DNA of 64,000 bases from an uncultured Bacillota bacterium (GTDB lineage Bacteria > Bacillota > Clostridia > Lachnospirales > Lachnospiraceae): assembly GCA_958352855.1 (NCBI GenBank), contig CATWQE010000011.1, positions 1 through 64,000 of the forward strand, read 5' to 3'. Numbering within the stretch: the first letter of the stretch is position 1; the number at the start of each line of letters is the position of its first letter. The notes under the pieces were generated by a model that saw only the letters and a program-made list of their open reading frames with translations, was not told where the DNA came from and searched no databases. This document shows, in pieces, positions 33,553 through 43,463 of the stretch. The position numbers were made by a program, and so were the translations under genes.

Positions 33553-33566
33553 GGATGCACCTCCAT

Positions 33567-34853
33567 CTATTTGCTTGGAATAATCGCTTCCATACCGCCC
33601 ATATATGGTCTTAATGCTTCTGGAATTTTAACAGAGCCATCTGCCTGAAGATTATTTTCCAAAAACGCAATGAGCATTCTCGGTGGAGCAACTACTGTAT
33701 TATTTAAGGTGTGCGCCAGATATTTTCCATCTGGACCACTTACGCGGATTCCTAACCTTCTTGCCTGCGCATCTCCCAGGTTTGAGCAACTTCCTACCTC
33801 AAAGTATTTCTGCTGTCTTGGAGACCAGGCTTCCACGTCTACAGATTTTACTTTCAGGTCTGCTAAATCTCCTGAGCAGCATTCCAGTGTTCTTACCGGA
33901 ATATCAAGGGAGCGGAACAAATCTACAGTATTCTGCCATAATTTATCAAACCACATAGGGCTGTCTTCTGGTTTACATACAACAATCATTTCCTGTTTTT
34001 CAAACTGGTGAATACGATATACGCCTCTTTCTTCAATACCATGAGCGCCTTTTTCTTTACGGAAGCAAGGAGAATAGCTGGTCAAAGTTTTTGGAAGCTC
34101 TTCCTCTGGTGTAATTGTGTCAATAAACTTGCCAATCATAGAATGCTCACTGGTTCCAATCAGATATAAATCTTCCCCTTCAATTTTATACATCATGGCA
34201 TCCATCTCAGCAAAACTCATAACGCCGGTTACTACATTGCTACGAATCATAAACGGAGGAATACAGTAAGTAAAACCACGATTAATCATGAAATCTCTTG
34301 CATAAGAAATAACTGCTGAATGAATTCTTGCAATATCTCCCATAAGATAATAAAAACCGTTTCCTGCTACTTTTCCTGCGCTGGCAAGGTCAATTCCATC
34401 AAAACGTTCCATAATATCTGTATGGTAAGGAATGTCAAAATCCGGAACCACTGGTTCCCCATATTTCTGCACTTCCACATTCTCACTGTCGTCTTTTCCA
34501 ATAGGAACAGATGGATCAATAATATTTGGGATAGTCATCATAATGGTTCTGATTTTTTCTTCTACTTCTTTTTCCTCTGCTGATAATCTTTCCACAGTTT
34601 CTGCATTGGCAGTAACTTTTTTCTTGGCTTCTTCTGCTTCCTCTTTTTTGCCCTGTTTCATAAGGCCGCCAATCATTTTAGAAATCTTATTTCTTTCTGC
34701 TCTTAATGCTTCTACTTCCTGCTTGATTTCTCTGTTTCTTTTGTCCAGCTCAATCACTTCATCTACCAGCGGCAGCTTGCTGTCCTGAAATTTATTTCTA
34801 ATATTCTGTTTCACCACTTCAGGGTTTTCTCTTAAAAATCTAATATCTAACAT
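33567..34853 (-). CDS. serS: Seryl-tRNA synthetase
   Basis: 428 residues, normal length. The N-terminal coiled-coil tRNA-binding arm (about 30-105) is followed by the class II core with motif 2 (TSYSPCFRKEKGAHG), the QFEKQEM region and motif 3 (GPDGKYLAHTLNNTVVAPPR, the last Arg being the class II ATP ligand). Charges tRNA-Ser with serine. No T-box leader is visible in the 32 bases before it, so it depends on the DUF4446/parAB transcript. Confidence 0.97.
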   Translation of the reverse strand: MLDIRFLRENPEVVKQNIRNKFQDSKLPLVDEVIELDKRNREIKQEVEALRAERNKISKMIGGLMKQGKKEEAEEAKKKVTANAETVERLSAEEKEVEEKIRTIMMTIPNIIDPSVPIGKDDSENVEVQKYGEPVVPDFDIPYHTDIMERFDGIDLASAGKVAGNGFYYLMGDIARIHSAVISYARDFMINRGFTYCIPPFMIRSNVVTGVMSFAEMDAMMYKIEGEDLYLIGTSEHSMIGKFIDTITPEEELPKTLTSYSPCFRKEKGAHGIEERGVYRIHQFEKQEMIVVCKPEDSPMWFDKLWQNTVDLFRSLDIPVRTLECCSGDLADLKVKSVDVEAWSPRQQKYFEVGSCSNLGDAQARRLGIRVSGPDGKYLAHTLNNTVVAPPRMLIAFLENNLQADGSVKIPEALRPYMGGMEAIIPSK

Positions 34854-34885
34854 CTTCGTTCTCCTTCTCTTATTTCCATATTTTC

Positions 34886-35416
34886 TTAGCTAAATATATC
34901 AAATTCACTTTCCTCAATCCCAAAATTTACAGCTCTTTTTAATGCCTCAATTTCTTCTCCACTAAGCATCACATAGGATTCTCCATTTACGATTTCTTTG
35001 ACATAGAGGAAACAATTTTCCCTGCTATGAATCGCATTCAGCAAAAATCCTGTGTTTTTTGAATCTAACATTGCCAGCACAAAGCTTAATTTGCCTCCCA
35101 TATCTTCAAAGGCATCGTATTTCACAATACTGTATTTATTCAAGGCAAGTCCCTGCATTTTTTCCAGCTTTTGAATGTTTTCTGCATTAATCTCTGAATT
35201 TACTGCCAGCTTTTCAATTAAATCAAATTTTCTCTTAAACAGTTTTTCCAGCGACTGTCCGTCCTTCCCTTTCATAAAAAGAGCATATTTCCGATTTAGT
35301 CTGTTAAGTCCTAAGGATAAATTAAAAACACATACTAATAGTATAACCACAACTACCAAAAGCATAAGTAATAATATACCAGAGTAGGACTGCAGACTCT
35401 GTATAAATTTATTCAT
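34886..35416 (-). CDS. DUF4446 family membrane-anchored protein
   Basis: 176 residues. One N-terminal membrane helix (about 13-34), a coiled-coil stretch (about 45-90) and a C-terminal domain with the conserved YSIVKYDAFEDMGGKLSFVL. This family commonly follows parB in Clostridia. Role unknown. 16 bases from the parB stop. Confidence 0.88.
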   Translation of the reverse strand: MNKFIQSLQSYSGILLLMLLVVVVILLVCVFNLSLGLNRLNRKYALFMKGKDGQSLEKLFKRKFDLIEKLAVNSEINAENIQKLEKMQGLALNKYSIVKYDAFEDMGGKLSFVLAMLDSKNTGFLLNAIHSRENCFLYVKEIVNGESYVMLSGEEIEALKRAVNFGIEESEFDIFS

Positions 35417-35432
35417 AAGTATATCTGGCTCC

Positions 35433-36359
35433 TTATCTTACACTTTCTAATAGTTCTACAATACGTTCTAATTCATCCTGAGAATAATACTCGATTTCTA
35501 TTCTGCCCTTATCTTTATTCTTTCTCCGAATTGCTACCTTTGAACCAACAATCCCTTTGATTTTTTCTTCCAACTGCTGATATATTAATTCCAAAGCCGG
35601 ATCTTCCTTTTTCTCTGGTTTTTTCTCCGTTGGATTTAAAATATCCTTTACCAGTTTCTCAGTTTCTCTAACACTAAGTTTTTCGTCAAAGACCTTGATC
35701 GCAGCGCTGTACTGCATTTCTTTGTCTTCTATAGCAAGTAACGCTCTGGCATGACCTGTTGAAAGCATCTCATCAATGAGCATTTGCTGTACTCTCTCAT
35801 CCAGCTTTAAAAGTCTCATAGAATTGGTAACTGCAGTACGACTTTTTGATACTCTCTCTGCAATTGTGTCCTGCTTCAAATGAAATTCTTCCATAAGGCG
35901 TTTAAATGCCACTGCTTCCTCTATAGGATTCAGATTTTCCCGCTGTATATTCTCAATAAGAGAAATTTCTACTGCTTCCTGTTCTGAAAAATCCTTGATA
36001 ATAACCGGGACTTCCTTTAATCCCGCTAATTTAGAAGCTCTCCAACGCCTCTCCCCTGCAATAATTTCAAAATAATCATCCTTTTTCTGTACTAACAGGG
36101 GCTGAAGCACACCAAACTGCTTGATAGATTCTGCTAATTCCAACAATCCATCCTCATCAAACTGTTTTCGCGGCTGCTTTCTATTTGGTTCTATTTCTGT
36201 CATTTTTACGGTTAAAACGTTTTCTTCTTTTTTTTCTTCTATTGTTCTCTTACTTTCTTTGCTCGGAGTTGCCTTTTTTGCAGTTGGTCTGGATTTCATA
36301 GCTGTTTCACTTATCATGGCATCCAGCCCACGTCCTAATCCTCCTTTTCTTGGCGTCAT
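35433..36359 (-). CDS. parB: Chromosome partitioning protein ParB (Spo0J)
   Basis: 308 residues. N-terminal ParA-stimulating motif (GGLGRGLDAMI), CTPase domain with GERRWRASKLAGL near residue 105, an HTH domain (AERVSKSRTAVTNSMRLLKL) that reads parS, and a C-terminal dimer domain. Loads onto the three parS sites here and organises the origin region. The start overlaps the parA stop by 4 bases. Confidence 0.97.
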   Translation of the reverse strand: MTPRKGGLGRGLDAMISETAMKSRPTAKKATPSKESKRTIEEKKEENVLTVKMTEIEPNRKQPRKQFDEDGLLELAESIKQFGVLQPLLVQKKDDYFEIIAGERRWRASKLAGLKEVPVIIKDFSEQEAVEISLIENIQRENLNPIEEAVAFKRLMEEFHLKQDTIAERVSKSRTAVTNSMRLLKLDERVQQMLIDEMLSTGHARALLAIEDKEMQYSAAIKVFDEKLSVRETEKLVKDILNPTEKKPEKKEDPALELIYQQLEEKIKGIVGSKVAIRRKNKDKGRIEIEYYSQDELERIVELLESVR

Positions 36360-37126
36360 TCTTCATCCTCCCTGTTTAAAACTTCCTCAGCCAAAAGGCG
36401 ATAGCTTTCTGCCCCCACTGATTTAGTATCATAAATATTAATAGGCATACCATAACTGGGCGCTTCAGCCAAACGCACATTTCTCGGAATAATGGTTTTA
36501 TAGATGGACTGATTTAGATTGCTCTTCACATTCTCCACAACCTGCAAGGACAAATTCGTTCTGGCATCATACATAGTAAATACAACACCTTCCATTACCA
36601 GATCCGGATTTAATCTTTCCTGCACAAGTTCAATGGTATGAATAAGCTGAGTAAGGCCCTCTAACGCATAATATTCACACTGAATAGGAACCAGAATAGA
36701 ATTTGCAGTAGTCATCGCATTAATGGTTAAAATATTCAAGGAAGGTGGACAATCCATAATAATAAAATCATAATCATCCTTTACAGTATCAATCTGATTT
36801 TTCAGCAAATACTCTCTTCCCTCTACTCCTACTAATTCAATCTCTGCGCCTGCCAAATTTACGTTAGACGGAATCAAAGAAAGATTTTCATATACATTTT
36901 CTATAATACAATCCTTTAATTCACACTCTCCTACTAACAGCTCATACAGAGTTTGTTCTGTCTTATCTTTATCCACACCAACGCCACTGGTGGTATTTCC
37001 CTGCGGGTCAATATCAATCAGCAAAACCTTTTGGTTTCGTTCTGCTAAACACGCAGACAAATTAATGGCTGTTGTAGATTTCCCTACTCCGCCCTTTTGA
37101 TTTGCAATTGCAATAATTCTTCCCAC
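36356..37126 (-). CDS. parA: Chromosome partitioning ATPase ParA (Soj)
   Basis: 256 residues. Deviant Walker A NQKGGVGKSTTAINL at residue 9, VLLIDIDPQGNTTSG and Walker B FIIMDCPPSLNILT. Soj-type without an N-terminal HTH. Works with ParB and regulates DnaA in the family. Two parS sites lie immediately upstream. Confidence 0.97.
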   Translation of the reverse strand: MGRIIAIANQKGGVGKSTTAINLSACLAERNQKVLLIDIDPQGNTTSGVGVDKDKTEQTLYELLVGECELKDCIIENVYENLSLIPSNVNLAGAEIELVGVEGREYLLKNQIDTVKDDYDFIIMDCPPSLNILTINAMTTANSILVPIQCEYYALEGLTQLIHTIELVQERLNPDLVMEGVVFTMYDARTNLSLQVVENVKSNLNQSIYKTIIPRNVRLAEAPSYGMPINIYDTKSVGAESYRLLAEEVLNREDEE

Positions 37127-37210
37127 GTAAATTTCCCCTTATATTTTCACTTCTATCTATTTTGGTACAAATCCAATTATAGCACCTTTCCAAATCTATT
37201 TCTATAGCAA

Positions 37211-37226
37211 TGTTTCACGTGAAACA
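37211..37226. promoter_or_regulatory. parS site 1
   Basis: Perfect match to the consensus TGTTTCACGTGAAACA. Confidence 0.97.
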
Positions 37227-37258
37227 TTATTTTATGTTTTTTATAAGTACATAGATAA

Positions 37259-37274
37259 TGTTTCACGTGAAACA
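37259..37274. promoter_or_regulatory. parS site 2
   Basis: Second perfect TGTTTCACGTGAAACA, 48 bases from site 1, in the same intergenic region upstream of parA. Confidence 0.97.
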
Positions 37275-37418
37275 TTCAATGGATTTTAATCTTTTCTTGT
37301 ACAATCTCTCTTTTTGCATTATAATATTAATATCTTTACAGTTACTCTATGGCATCCATAGATAGCTTTGAAACCTCAGATATAAACCGTCAATTTTTTA
37401 TTTACAGGAGGTAAATCT

Positions 37419-38378
37419 TTGATTATGAAGAAAAACAAACATAAACTATTGACTGCAGGTATTCTTTTATCTTTGGCAACCGGTATTATTTATGTAATTA
37501 ATAGAATTGTTTTTGCCACTGCCACTTTAAAAAACCTGCTAAAGTCTTCTGCCGATAATTACTATGAATGGCGTTTTGGCAAAATCTATTATAGAAAAAA
37601 AGGGCATGGCACTCCACTGTTTCTGATTCATGACTTAACTGTCTACAGTTCTGCTTATGAGTGGAACAAAGTAATTGATGAATTAGCGAAAACACACACT
37701 GTCTATGCCGTTGATTTATTAGGATGTGGACGCTCTGAAAAACCAAGAATCACCTATACCAATTATTTATATGTACAGTTAATTACCGATTTTATCAAAA
37801 ATGTAATTGGAGAAAAAACAGATATTGTAGCAAATGGATATTCTGGTTCTTTTAGTATTCTTGCCGGTTATAGTGATGCGGATTATATAAACAAACTCAT
37901 TTTAATCAATCCTCCATCTTTGGCAAGTTTAAACCGAATTCCAAGTAAACGCAGTAAGCTACACAAATTTATTTTAGAGCTTCCTGTTTTTGGTACTTTA
38001 ATTTATAATATCCGCACCTGTCAAAGCAATATTCAGCTTTTGTTTACTGAGAAATATTTATACAATCCTTTCTCAGTAACACCGGAAATGATTGATACTT
38101 ACTATGAAGCTTCTCATAGAAGTTTCAGCAGTTCAAAATTCCTGCTTTCCAGCCTGGTAAGCGGATATACCAATAACAGTATTAACCATGCACTTAGTGA
38201 AATGAACCAGAGTATTACCATCCTTTCTTGCGAAGGAGAAAAAGAATCCGAAAAAATCGCAGAATCCTATATAACCTGTAATCCAGCCATAGAGACTTGC
38301 ACTTTGAAACATGCTAAACATTTGCCACAATTAGAAACTCCTGAAAAATTTGTTGAAATTTTAAATATTTATCTTTAA
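37419..38378 (+). CDS. Alpha/beta hydrolase, membrane-anchored
   Basis: 319 residues. N-terminal signal anchor (about 10-30), oxyanion region LFLIHDL, nucleophile elbow NGYSGS (Ser near residue 146), and a C-terminal catalytic His in KHLPQLETPEKF. TTG start at 37419 preferred since GGAGG is 7 bases upstream; the ATG two codons later is 13 bases away. Substrate unknown. Lies between parS sites, on the strand opposite to its neighbours, with its own terminator. Confidence 0.85.
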   Translation: MIMKKNKHKLLTAGILLSLATGIIYVINRIVFATATLKNLLKSSADNYYEWRFGKIYYRKKGHGTPLFLIHDLTVYSSAYEWNKVIDELAKTHTVYAVDLLGCGRSEKPRITYTNYLYVQLITDFIKNVIGEKTDIVANGYSGSFSILAGYSDADYINKLILINPPSLASLNRIPSKRSKLHKFILELPVFGTLIYNIRTCQSNIQLLFTEKYLYNPFSVTPEMIDTYYEASHRSFSSSKFLLSSLVSGYTNNSINHALSEMNQSITILSCEGEKESEKIAESYITCNPAIETCTLKHAKHLPQLETPEKFVEILNIYL

Positions 38379-38380
38379 AA

Positions 38381-38427
38381 AATAACCATGAAGCATAGAA
38401 CTTGCGGTACATGCTTCATGGTTATTC
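38381..38427. terminator. Bidirectional terminator
   Basis: 16-bp perfect stem AATAACCATGAAGCAT/ATGCTTCATGGTTATT with a 14-base loop and T/A runs on both sides. Confidence 0.9.
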
Positions 38428-38434
38428 TTTTCAA

Positions 38435-38450
38435 TGTTTCACGTGAAACA
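38435..38450. promoter_or_regulatory. parS site 3
   Basis: Perfect TGTTTCACGTGAAACA about 1.2 kb from the first two sites, directly before the DUF4340 gene stop. Confidence 0.97.
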
Positions 38451-38452
38451 TT

Positions 38453-39865
38453 TTATTCTTGCCATTCTCCTATCATACTATCAAAGGCTTCTAACATTTC
38501 TCTCACTTTCATTTTATTTACCAGCATTTTATTTCCTTTAGAATCTACTATTAAATAGAAATTCGCATCGTATGAATAGTAATCCACAGTCTCCTTCATG
38601 CCCCCATTCTTTTCAAAAATAATGGTCATTTCTGAAGGATTGTTGGTTTCTGCCTCAATACTTCTACTTTGCCATTCCATACTGGTCACTTTTGAGAAAA
38701 GCTCTGAAAATACTGTTTTATCAACTTCTTTATCATTTAAATAATATTTCTGCTCTGATTCTTCTTCCTTCTTTGTTGCTACATATGTTTCATTATTCCT
38801 TACAAACGTTACTTTGTCTAAATCTGCAAAAGAATAATCTGCAACCAAAGAACTTACCAAATCACTTTCATTAATGGTCATGATACTTTCTGCTGTAGCT
38901 GCGGATATTGTATAGATATACTTTCCATCCTTTAGCATAGCATAATAATCACCGGCTTCATTTTGTTTTCCAATATAAAACACAACATTTTTAGCAACTT
39001 TTGTTTCTTCTGCTGCTTCTTCATCGTCCTCTTCTGCAGTCTCTGTCACTTCATAATCAACACTCACTGCAACCGGAGCATCTAAGCCATAATCCGCTAA
39101 ATTATTTTTATCATAAGAAACAAATTCCTGCCAGGTTACTCCACTGTAGTTTCCCATAAGACTGCTGACTTTCCCGCTATCTACTACCACAGAACTGGCG
39201 TTCTTTCCAGACTGAATTTTCTCATACGTCCATCCTGTTTCGGATGCCTCATCCTGTTTGAGCCTTGTGGTAATACCATCCTTATCTATTTCTACCTTCT
39301 TAATTTCTGTGGAAGAAATTGAGGGAATCTCCTCTGTTTCTGCTAAATCCTGAACCTCAATACAAAACTTCTGTTTTACGGTAGAGTCCACCAGATAAAT
39401 TGGCTTTTCTCCATCTTTTTTCAGATAAAAGCCCCCAACAGCTTCATTGTCATCTCCAAACTCCAGCACAGTCTCTTTTCCGTCTTTGTTTTGAACAGTA
39501 ACTTTTACCTCTGGATTATCCAATCCATACTCTGCTGTATCCTCCGGATTTTTAATTTCCCTGGAAGACTCAATAGAGGTTACATTTGATACAAAATCTA
39601 ACATAGCTGATTCACTCAGTGGAAACGCCTCATCCTCTGCATAACTCCATACATCATTTTCGTGTAAAAATGTAGACGTTTTTCCATTATACTCTAATGT
39701 AATTTCCGAAATATCTTTCGCATCTATTTCGAAAACCGTTTTCACAACCGTTTCCTGCTCTGCCTCCTCTTCACTCAAATTAAGTGATTTCAGCACAAAA
39801 TACAGTACAGAAAAAAGCACGAGAACCGCAAGAGCAAGGATTAACCCTTTTTTCTTCTTTGCCAT
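38453..39865 (-). CDS. DUF4340 domain protein (partner of Gld-type ABC exporter)
   Basis: 470 residues. One N-terminal membrane helix (about 8-25), then repeated beta-rich DUF4340 modules rich in Glu/Asp and Lys (for example LDNPEVKVTV and YGLDAPVAVSV). It is extracytoplasmic and anchored. Last gene of an ABC-ATPase, permease, GldG-like, DUF4340 unit, separated from GldG by 1 base. Role unknown in Firmicutes. Confidence 0.85.
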   Translation of the reverse strand: MAKKKKGLILALAVLVLFSVLYFVLKSLNLSEEEAEQETVVKTVFEIDAKDISEITLEYNGKTSTFLHENDVWSYAEDEAFPLSESAMLDFVSNVTSIESSREIKNPEDTAEYGLDNPEVKVTVQNKDGKETVLEFGDDNEAVGGFYLKKDGEKPIYLVDSTVKQKFCIEVQDLAETEEIPSISSTEIKKVEIDKDGITTRLKQDEASETGWTYEKIQSGKNASSVVVDSGKVSSLMGNYSGVTWQEFVSYDKNNLADYGLDAPVAVSVDYEVTETAEEDDEEAAEETKVAKNVVFYIGKQNEAGDYYAMLKDGKYIYTISAATAESIMTINESDLVSSLVADYSFADLDKVTFVRNNETYVATKKEEESEQKYYLNDKEVDKTVFSELFSKVTSMEWQSRSIEAETNNPSEMTIIFEKNGGMKETVDYYSYDANFYLIVDSKGNKMLVNKMKVREMLEAFDSMIGEWQE

Positions 39866-39866
39866 A

Positions 39867-41357
39867 TCACTGTTTTCTCCTCTTCATCCAAATTCCAAAG
39901 CCCAGAATCAGCACTGCAAGTGGAATAACCGCAGTTACAAAAATACTCCACAAATGAACATCTGTAGCAGGTATCAACAGACTGCTGGTATCATAGTCCT
40001 TAGTGGGAATGGAAACTACATTAACCTCTTCTGTATTGCACATCCATCCAAGAGATGCTGATAATAATTCATAATTTGTTCCTGATACCATAGCATTCAT
40101 AGTATCATCAAAAATAGATTGAGAAGCAAAATAAACAATCTGTGTTTCCTTCTCCTCATCAATTTTTTCCTTTATCATGACACCTAAATCAAAAGGACCG
40201 GAAACATCGCCCTCTTCCTTCTCTATGGTCTCCATGTTTTCCAAATCGGTTTTCGAATACGCGCTGTCTGAAGTTTTCAGAATACTGTTAATTTCCAGGG
40301 TATCTCTTACCTCATCCATCTTCTGAATTCCCTGAGAAAGAGCAGTCAGTACAAAACGGCTTTCAGAGGATAATTCACTTGTAATTTCATTGCTTTCTAT
40401 ATCAGGAAGTAAATAATACGGGTTTTGAGACACATAATGATCAGAATCTCCTTCAAACACAATACCATTTACCGGCTGAACACCGTAATTCTCCAAAACT
40501 CTGTTAAAATTCGTCATCTCCTGATCTGTATAATTTGATACAATCAGCGCCTTTCCCCCCTGTTCCAGATACTCAATAATTTTATTTGCCTCATCCTCTG
40601 TTAAATCTTTTGCCGGAGCAAAAACAAAAAGACATTCTGCATCTTCCGGCACTGCTTCTTGTGTTAAGAGATTTAGATTCTGAATCTCAATATTGGCCTT
40701 TTGAATGGTCTCTTTCATATTTTCGCTCATAGCAGCTTCTTCATGCCCCTCAAGGGTATAGAGAATTGGCATATCTTCTGAAATCACATAGTTCAGCGCA
40801 CTGGTCAGTTGACCTTCTCCGTCAAATCCTGTCACCTGCTGTGAGTACGTGTTATAGTCAATAGAAGTCTCATACATATCTGAATAATTAACTACTTTAC
40901 TCTTATCTCCACACACTACAATAACACTGTTATTGCTGATATTATCCGATGTATACTTCGATACAAAGGTAGGATTTACTGCCGGGTCTTTTTGTTCTAC
41001 CTGGATATGTTTACTTCCTTCTTCATATTTTTCCAGTAATTTCTGTATTTCACTGCTCTCTGTGCCTTCCTGGGCAATGAAATAAAACGTAACATCTTTG
41101 TCCAGTTTCTTCAGCATTTTTTCTGTCTGTTCCCCGATTGTAAAAAGCTTCTGACTGCTTAAATCAATTTCTCTGTATTTAGATGGTAATTCCTGTATTG
41201 CCATATTAAAAACAACCACACTGGCAATCACAAGTCCGGTTACTGCCATACTATACGAACCATGTTTTAATCTTTTTTTATTCTTCTTCCGGTTTTCCCG
41301 CGCCTGTGTAATCATTTCCCTGAAGTTTACTTTCTTCTTTAAATTTATTTTCTTCAT
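39867..41357 (-). CDS. GldG-like ABC transporter auxiliary protein
   Basis: 496 residues. Membrane helices at about 37-56 and 467-488 flank a large extracytoplasmic part with the ABC-type uncharacterised auxiliary domain (KVVNYSDMYE, LTEDEANKIIEYLEQGGKAL). In Bacteroidetes the GldA-GldF-GldG exporter supports gliding; Firmicutes homologues have no known motility role. Co-transcribed with the permease and ATPase genes. Confidence 0.85.
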   Translation of the reverse strand: MKKINLKKKVNFREMITQARENRKKNKKRLKHGSYSMAVTGLVIASVVVFNMAIQELPSKYREIDLSSQKLFTIGEQTEKMLKKLDKDVTFYFIAQEGTESSEIQKLLEKYEEGSKHIQVEQKDPAVNPTFVSKYTSDNISNNSVIVVCGDKSKVVNYSDMYETSIDYNTYSQQVTGFDGEGQLTSALNYVISEDMPILYTLEGHEEAAMSENMKETIQKANIEIQNLNLLTQEAVPEDAECLFVFAPAKDLTEDEANKIIEYLEQGGKALIVSNYTDQEMTNFNRVLENYGVQPVNGIVFEGDSDHYVSQNPYYLLPDIESNEITSELSSESRFVLTALSQGIQKMDEVRDTLEINSILKTSDSAYSKTDLENMETIEKEEGDVSGPFDLGVMIKEKIDEEKETQIVYFASQSIFDDTMNAMVSGTNYELLSASLGWMCNTEEVNVVSIPTKDYDTSSLLIPATDVHLWSIFVTAVIPLAVLILGFGIWMKRRKQ

Positions 41358-41387
41358 ACCTGCAATCCTTTCTTTTCCCTGAATTTC

Positions 41388-42251
41388 TTAGCTCCAGCGT
41401 CTTTTCTGTATGCACTGAATCGTCAAAAAAACAAAAATGCAGATAACAGAAAGCATATAGACTATACCTGTAACGTCTAAAATACCGCCTACAAAATTGT
41501 CAAAATGATTTGCAATTGCCAATAATCCCAATACCTTCTGAATCAATCCAGAAAAGAGGGAAGATTTTACAGCATAGAGAATCAGAACCACTGCTCCCAT
41601 TCCAACTCCCACAACAGAAGAAAGCAAGACATCTTTTGTCATCTGATAAATCACAAGAGCCAAAAGAACAACCAACACCAAAACTGCCAGCATGGAGCTT
41701 AAAGCTGTATCTGAAAAGAAGCTTTCAATTCCTTCCATTACAAAGCTGCAAAACAATACGCCAAAGGTGAGAACTGCCGCAATAATCTGACTCTCTGTTA
41801 CAGAAGAAAGAAACAGTCCTACTGCAATCTGAGCGCATCCCAGGAAGAAAAATCCAAGAATTCCTGTATAAGCCATGGTATAGGACACAGTTCCATATTG
41901 TCCCATAATCAGTGGATAAGTAGCTGCGATGAGAATGGGAATAGCATAAATCGTAATCATACTCAGATATTTTCCTAAAACCACCTTCCACACTGCCACC
42001 GGCGCAGTCAGAAGAAGCTGATCCGTCCTGTTCTTTTTCTCCTCTGCTAAAATTCTCATAGTAAGCACAGGTGTGATAATTAAAAATAAAAAGGTCACAG
42101 AACTTAACGTAATGCCAAAATCCGGACTGGCATACTGCAGATTATAAGCAGTAAAATAAATCCCCAGAATCAGTAAAATAAAAGCAATAAACACATATCC
42201 AGCCATGGATGTAAGATAACTTCTTAATTCTTTTTTATAAACTGCCAGCAT
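41388..42251 (-). CDS. ABC-2 type permease (GldF-like)
   Basis: 287 residues, six membrane helices, with the conserved RILAEEKKNRTDQLLLTAPV loop near residue 68 typical of ABC-2 permeases of the GldF/NosY type. Lies 3 bases from the ATPase gene stop. Confidence 0.88.
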   Translation of the reverse strand: MLAVYKKELRSYLTSMAGYVFIAFILLILGIYFTAYNLQYASPDFGITLSSVTFLFLIITPVLTMRILAEEKKNRTDQLLLTAPVAVWKVVLGKYLSMITIYAIPILIAATYPLIMGQYGTVSYTMAYTGILGFFFLGCAQIAVGLFLSSVTESQIIAAVLTFGVLFCSFVMEGIESFFSDTALSSMLAVLVLVVLLALVIYQMTKDVLLSSVVGVGMGAVVLILYAVKSSLFSGLIQKVLGLLAIANHFDNFVGGILDVTGIVYMLSVICIFVFLTIQCIQKRRWS

Positions 42252-42254
42252 AAC

Positions 42255-43274
42255 TTATTCTTCTCCCTCCTCATTCTCATGTTCCATATCTTCGTCTGCT
42301 TCAAAAATTCCTGATTCAATTTCTACTTTTCTTTCTTTTTCCGCATCATCCGTAAGCTTCAAGAATACTTCCTCCAGGCTCATATTACTGGACTGCATTT
42401 TCAAAATCGGGCATTTCACCTCTGCAAGCGCAAAGAAGATATTCTCTCTCATATCCTGATTGCCTGAAAGTTTGATGGTAAAATCACAGGCATCCTGAAT
42501 CAGTGAATCATGATAAATCACTTCCTGAATATTCTCCACCATATCCAGGGCTTTCCTGATTTCAGATTCCTGTCCCTTTACCGTAAGCTCCAGAGAATTT
42601 GCTCCGGACATAAGCTTTCCCAGATTTTCCGGCGTATCACTGGCTACCAGCTTCCCTTTATCTATAATCAATACGTGATCACATACAGCGCTAACCTCTG
42701 ACAGAATATGAGAGCTTAAAATAACCGTATGCTTTTGCCCCAGACTTTTAATCAGATCCCTGATTTCTATAATCTGCTTTGGATCCAGACCAACCGTTGG
42801 TTCATCCAAAATAATAATTTCCGGATATCCCAGCAGAGCCTGTGCCAGTCCTACTCTCTGCTTATATCCTTTTGAAAGATTTTTAATCAGTCTGTTCTTA
42901 ACTTCTATGACCTTCGTAGTTGACATAACTTCTTCTATATTTGCTTTTCTTTTTTCTTTTGGAATTACTTTTAACTCCGCAGCAAAATTCAGATATTCCT
43001 GTACCGTCATATCCTGATATAAAGGCGGAATCTCCGGAAGATATCCAATCTTTTTCTTTGCCACCTCAGGTTCTTCCAGAATATTATGCCCGTCAATAAG
43101 GACTTCCCCTTCTGTGGATGCAATATATCCCGTAATCATATTCATAGTGGTGGACTTTCCCGCTCCGTTTGGTCCCAGAAATCCGTAGATTTTTCCCTTT
43201 TCTACTGTAAAATTCAAATGATTTACAGCTACGTGATTTCCATACTTTTTTACAAGATTTCTTACTTCAATCAA
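42255..43274 (-). CDS. ABC transporter ATP-binding protein (GldA-like)
   Basis: 339 residues. Walker A GPNGAGKSTT near residue 34, signature LSKGYKQRVGLAQ, Walker B EIIILDEPTVGLDP and a C-terminal acidic extension (about 225-339), as in the GldA/CcmA-type drug/efflux ATPases. First gene of the exporter operon. Confidence 0.93.
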   Translation of the reverse strand: MIEVRNLVKKYGNHVAVNHLNFTVEKGKIYGFLGPNGAGKSTTMNMITGYIASTEGEVLIDGHNILEEPEVAKKKIGYLPEIPPLYQDMTVQEYLNFAAELKVIPKEKRKANIEEVMSTTKVIEVKNRLIKNLSKGYKQRVGLAQALLGYPEIIILDEPTVGLDPKQIIEIRDLIKSLGQKHTVILSSHILSEVSAVCDHVLIIDKGKLVASDTPENLGKLMSGANSLELTVKGQESEIRKALDMVENIQEVIYHDSLIQDACDFTIKLSGNQDMRENIFFALAEVKCPILKMQSSNMSLEEVFLKLTDDAEKERKVEIESGIFEADEDMEHENEEGEE

Positions 43275-43390
43275 AACATTCCCTCCTTTAAAATTCTACA
43301 ATGCCAGAGCCAGGGGCATTTTTGACCCTCACACCATTTTATGGAAAAAATGTGATAAAAATTAGATAAGTATGTGTTTTTTCTGTGAAA

Positions 43391-43445
43391 AAGAGCCTGA
43401 AAGCTGTTTTATGATTGATGCTATCATCCACAGCCTCAGGCTCTT
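43391..43445. terminator. Terminator at the end of the rpmH-to-rsmG operon
   Basis: Long stem AAGAGCCTGA/TCAGGCTCTT with an inner AAAGCTG-type stem and T-runs on both sides, so it may work in both directions. It lies 18 bases after the rsmG stop. The remaining 100 bases to the ABC gene show nothing notable. Confidence 0.8.
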
Positions 43446-43463
43446 TTTCTTTTATTTATTTTT

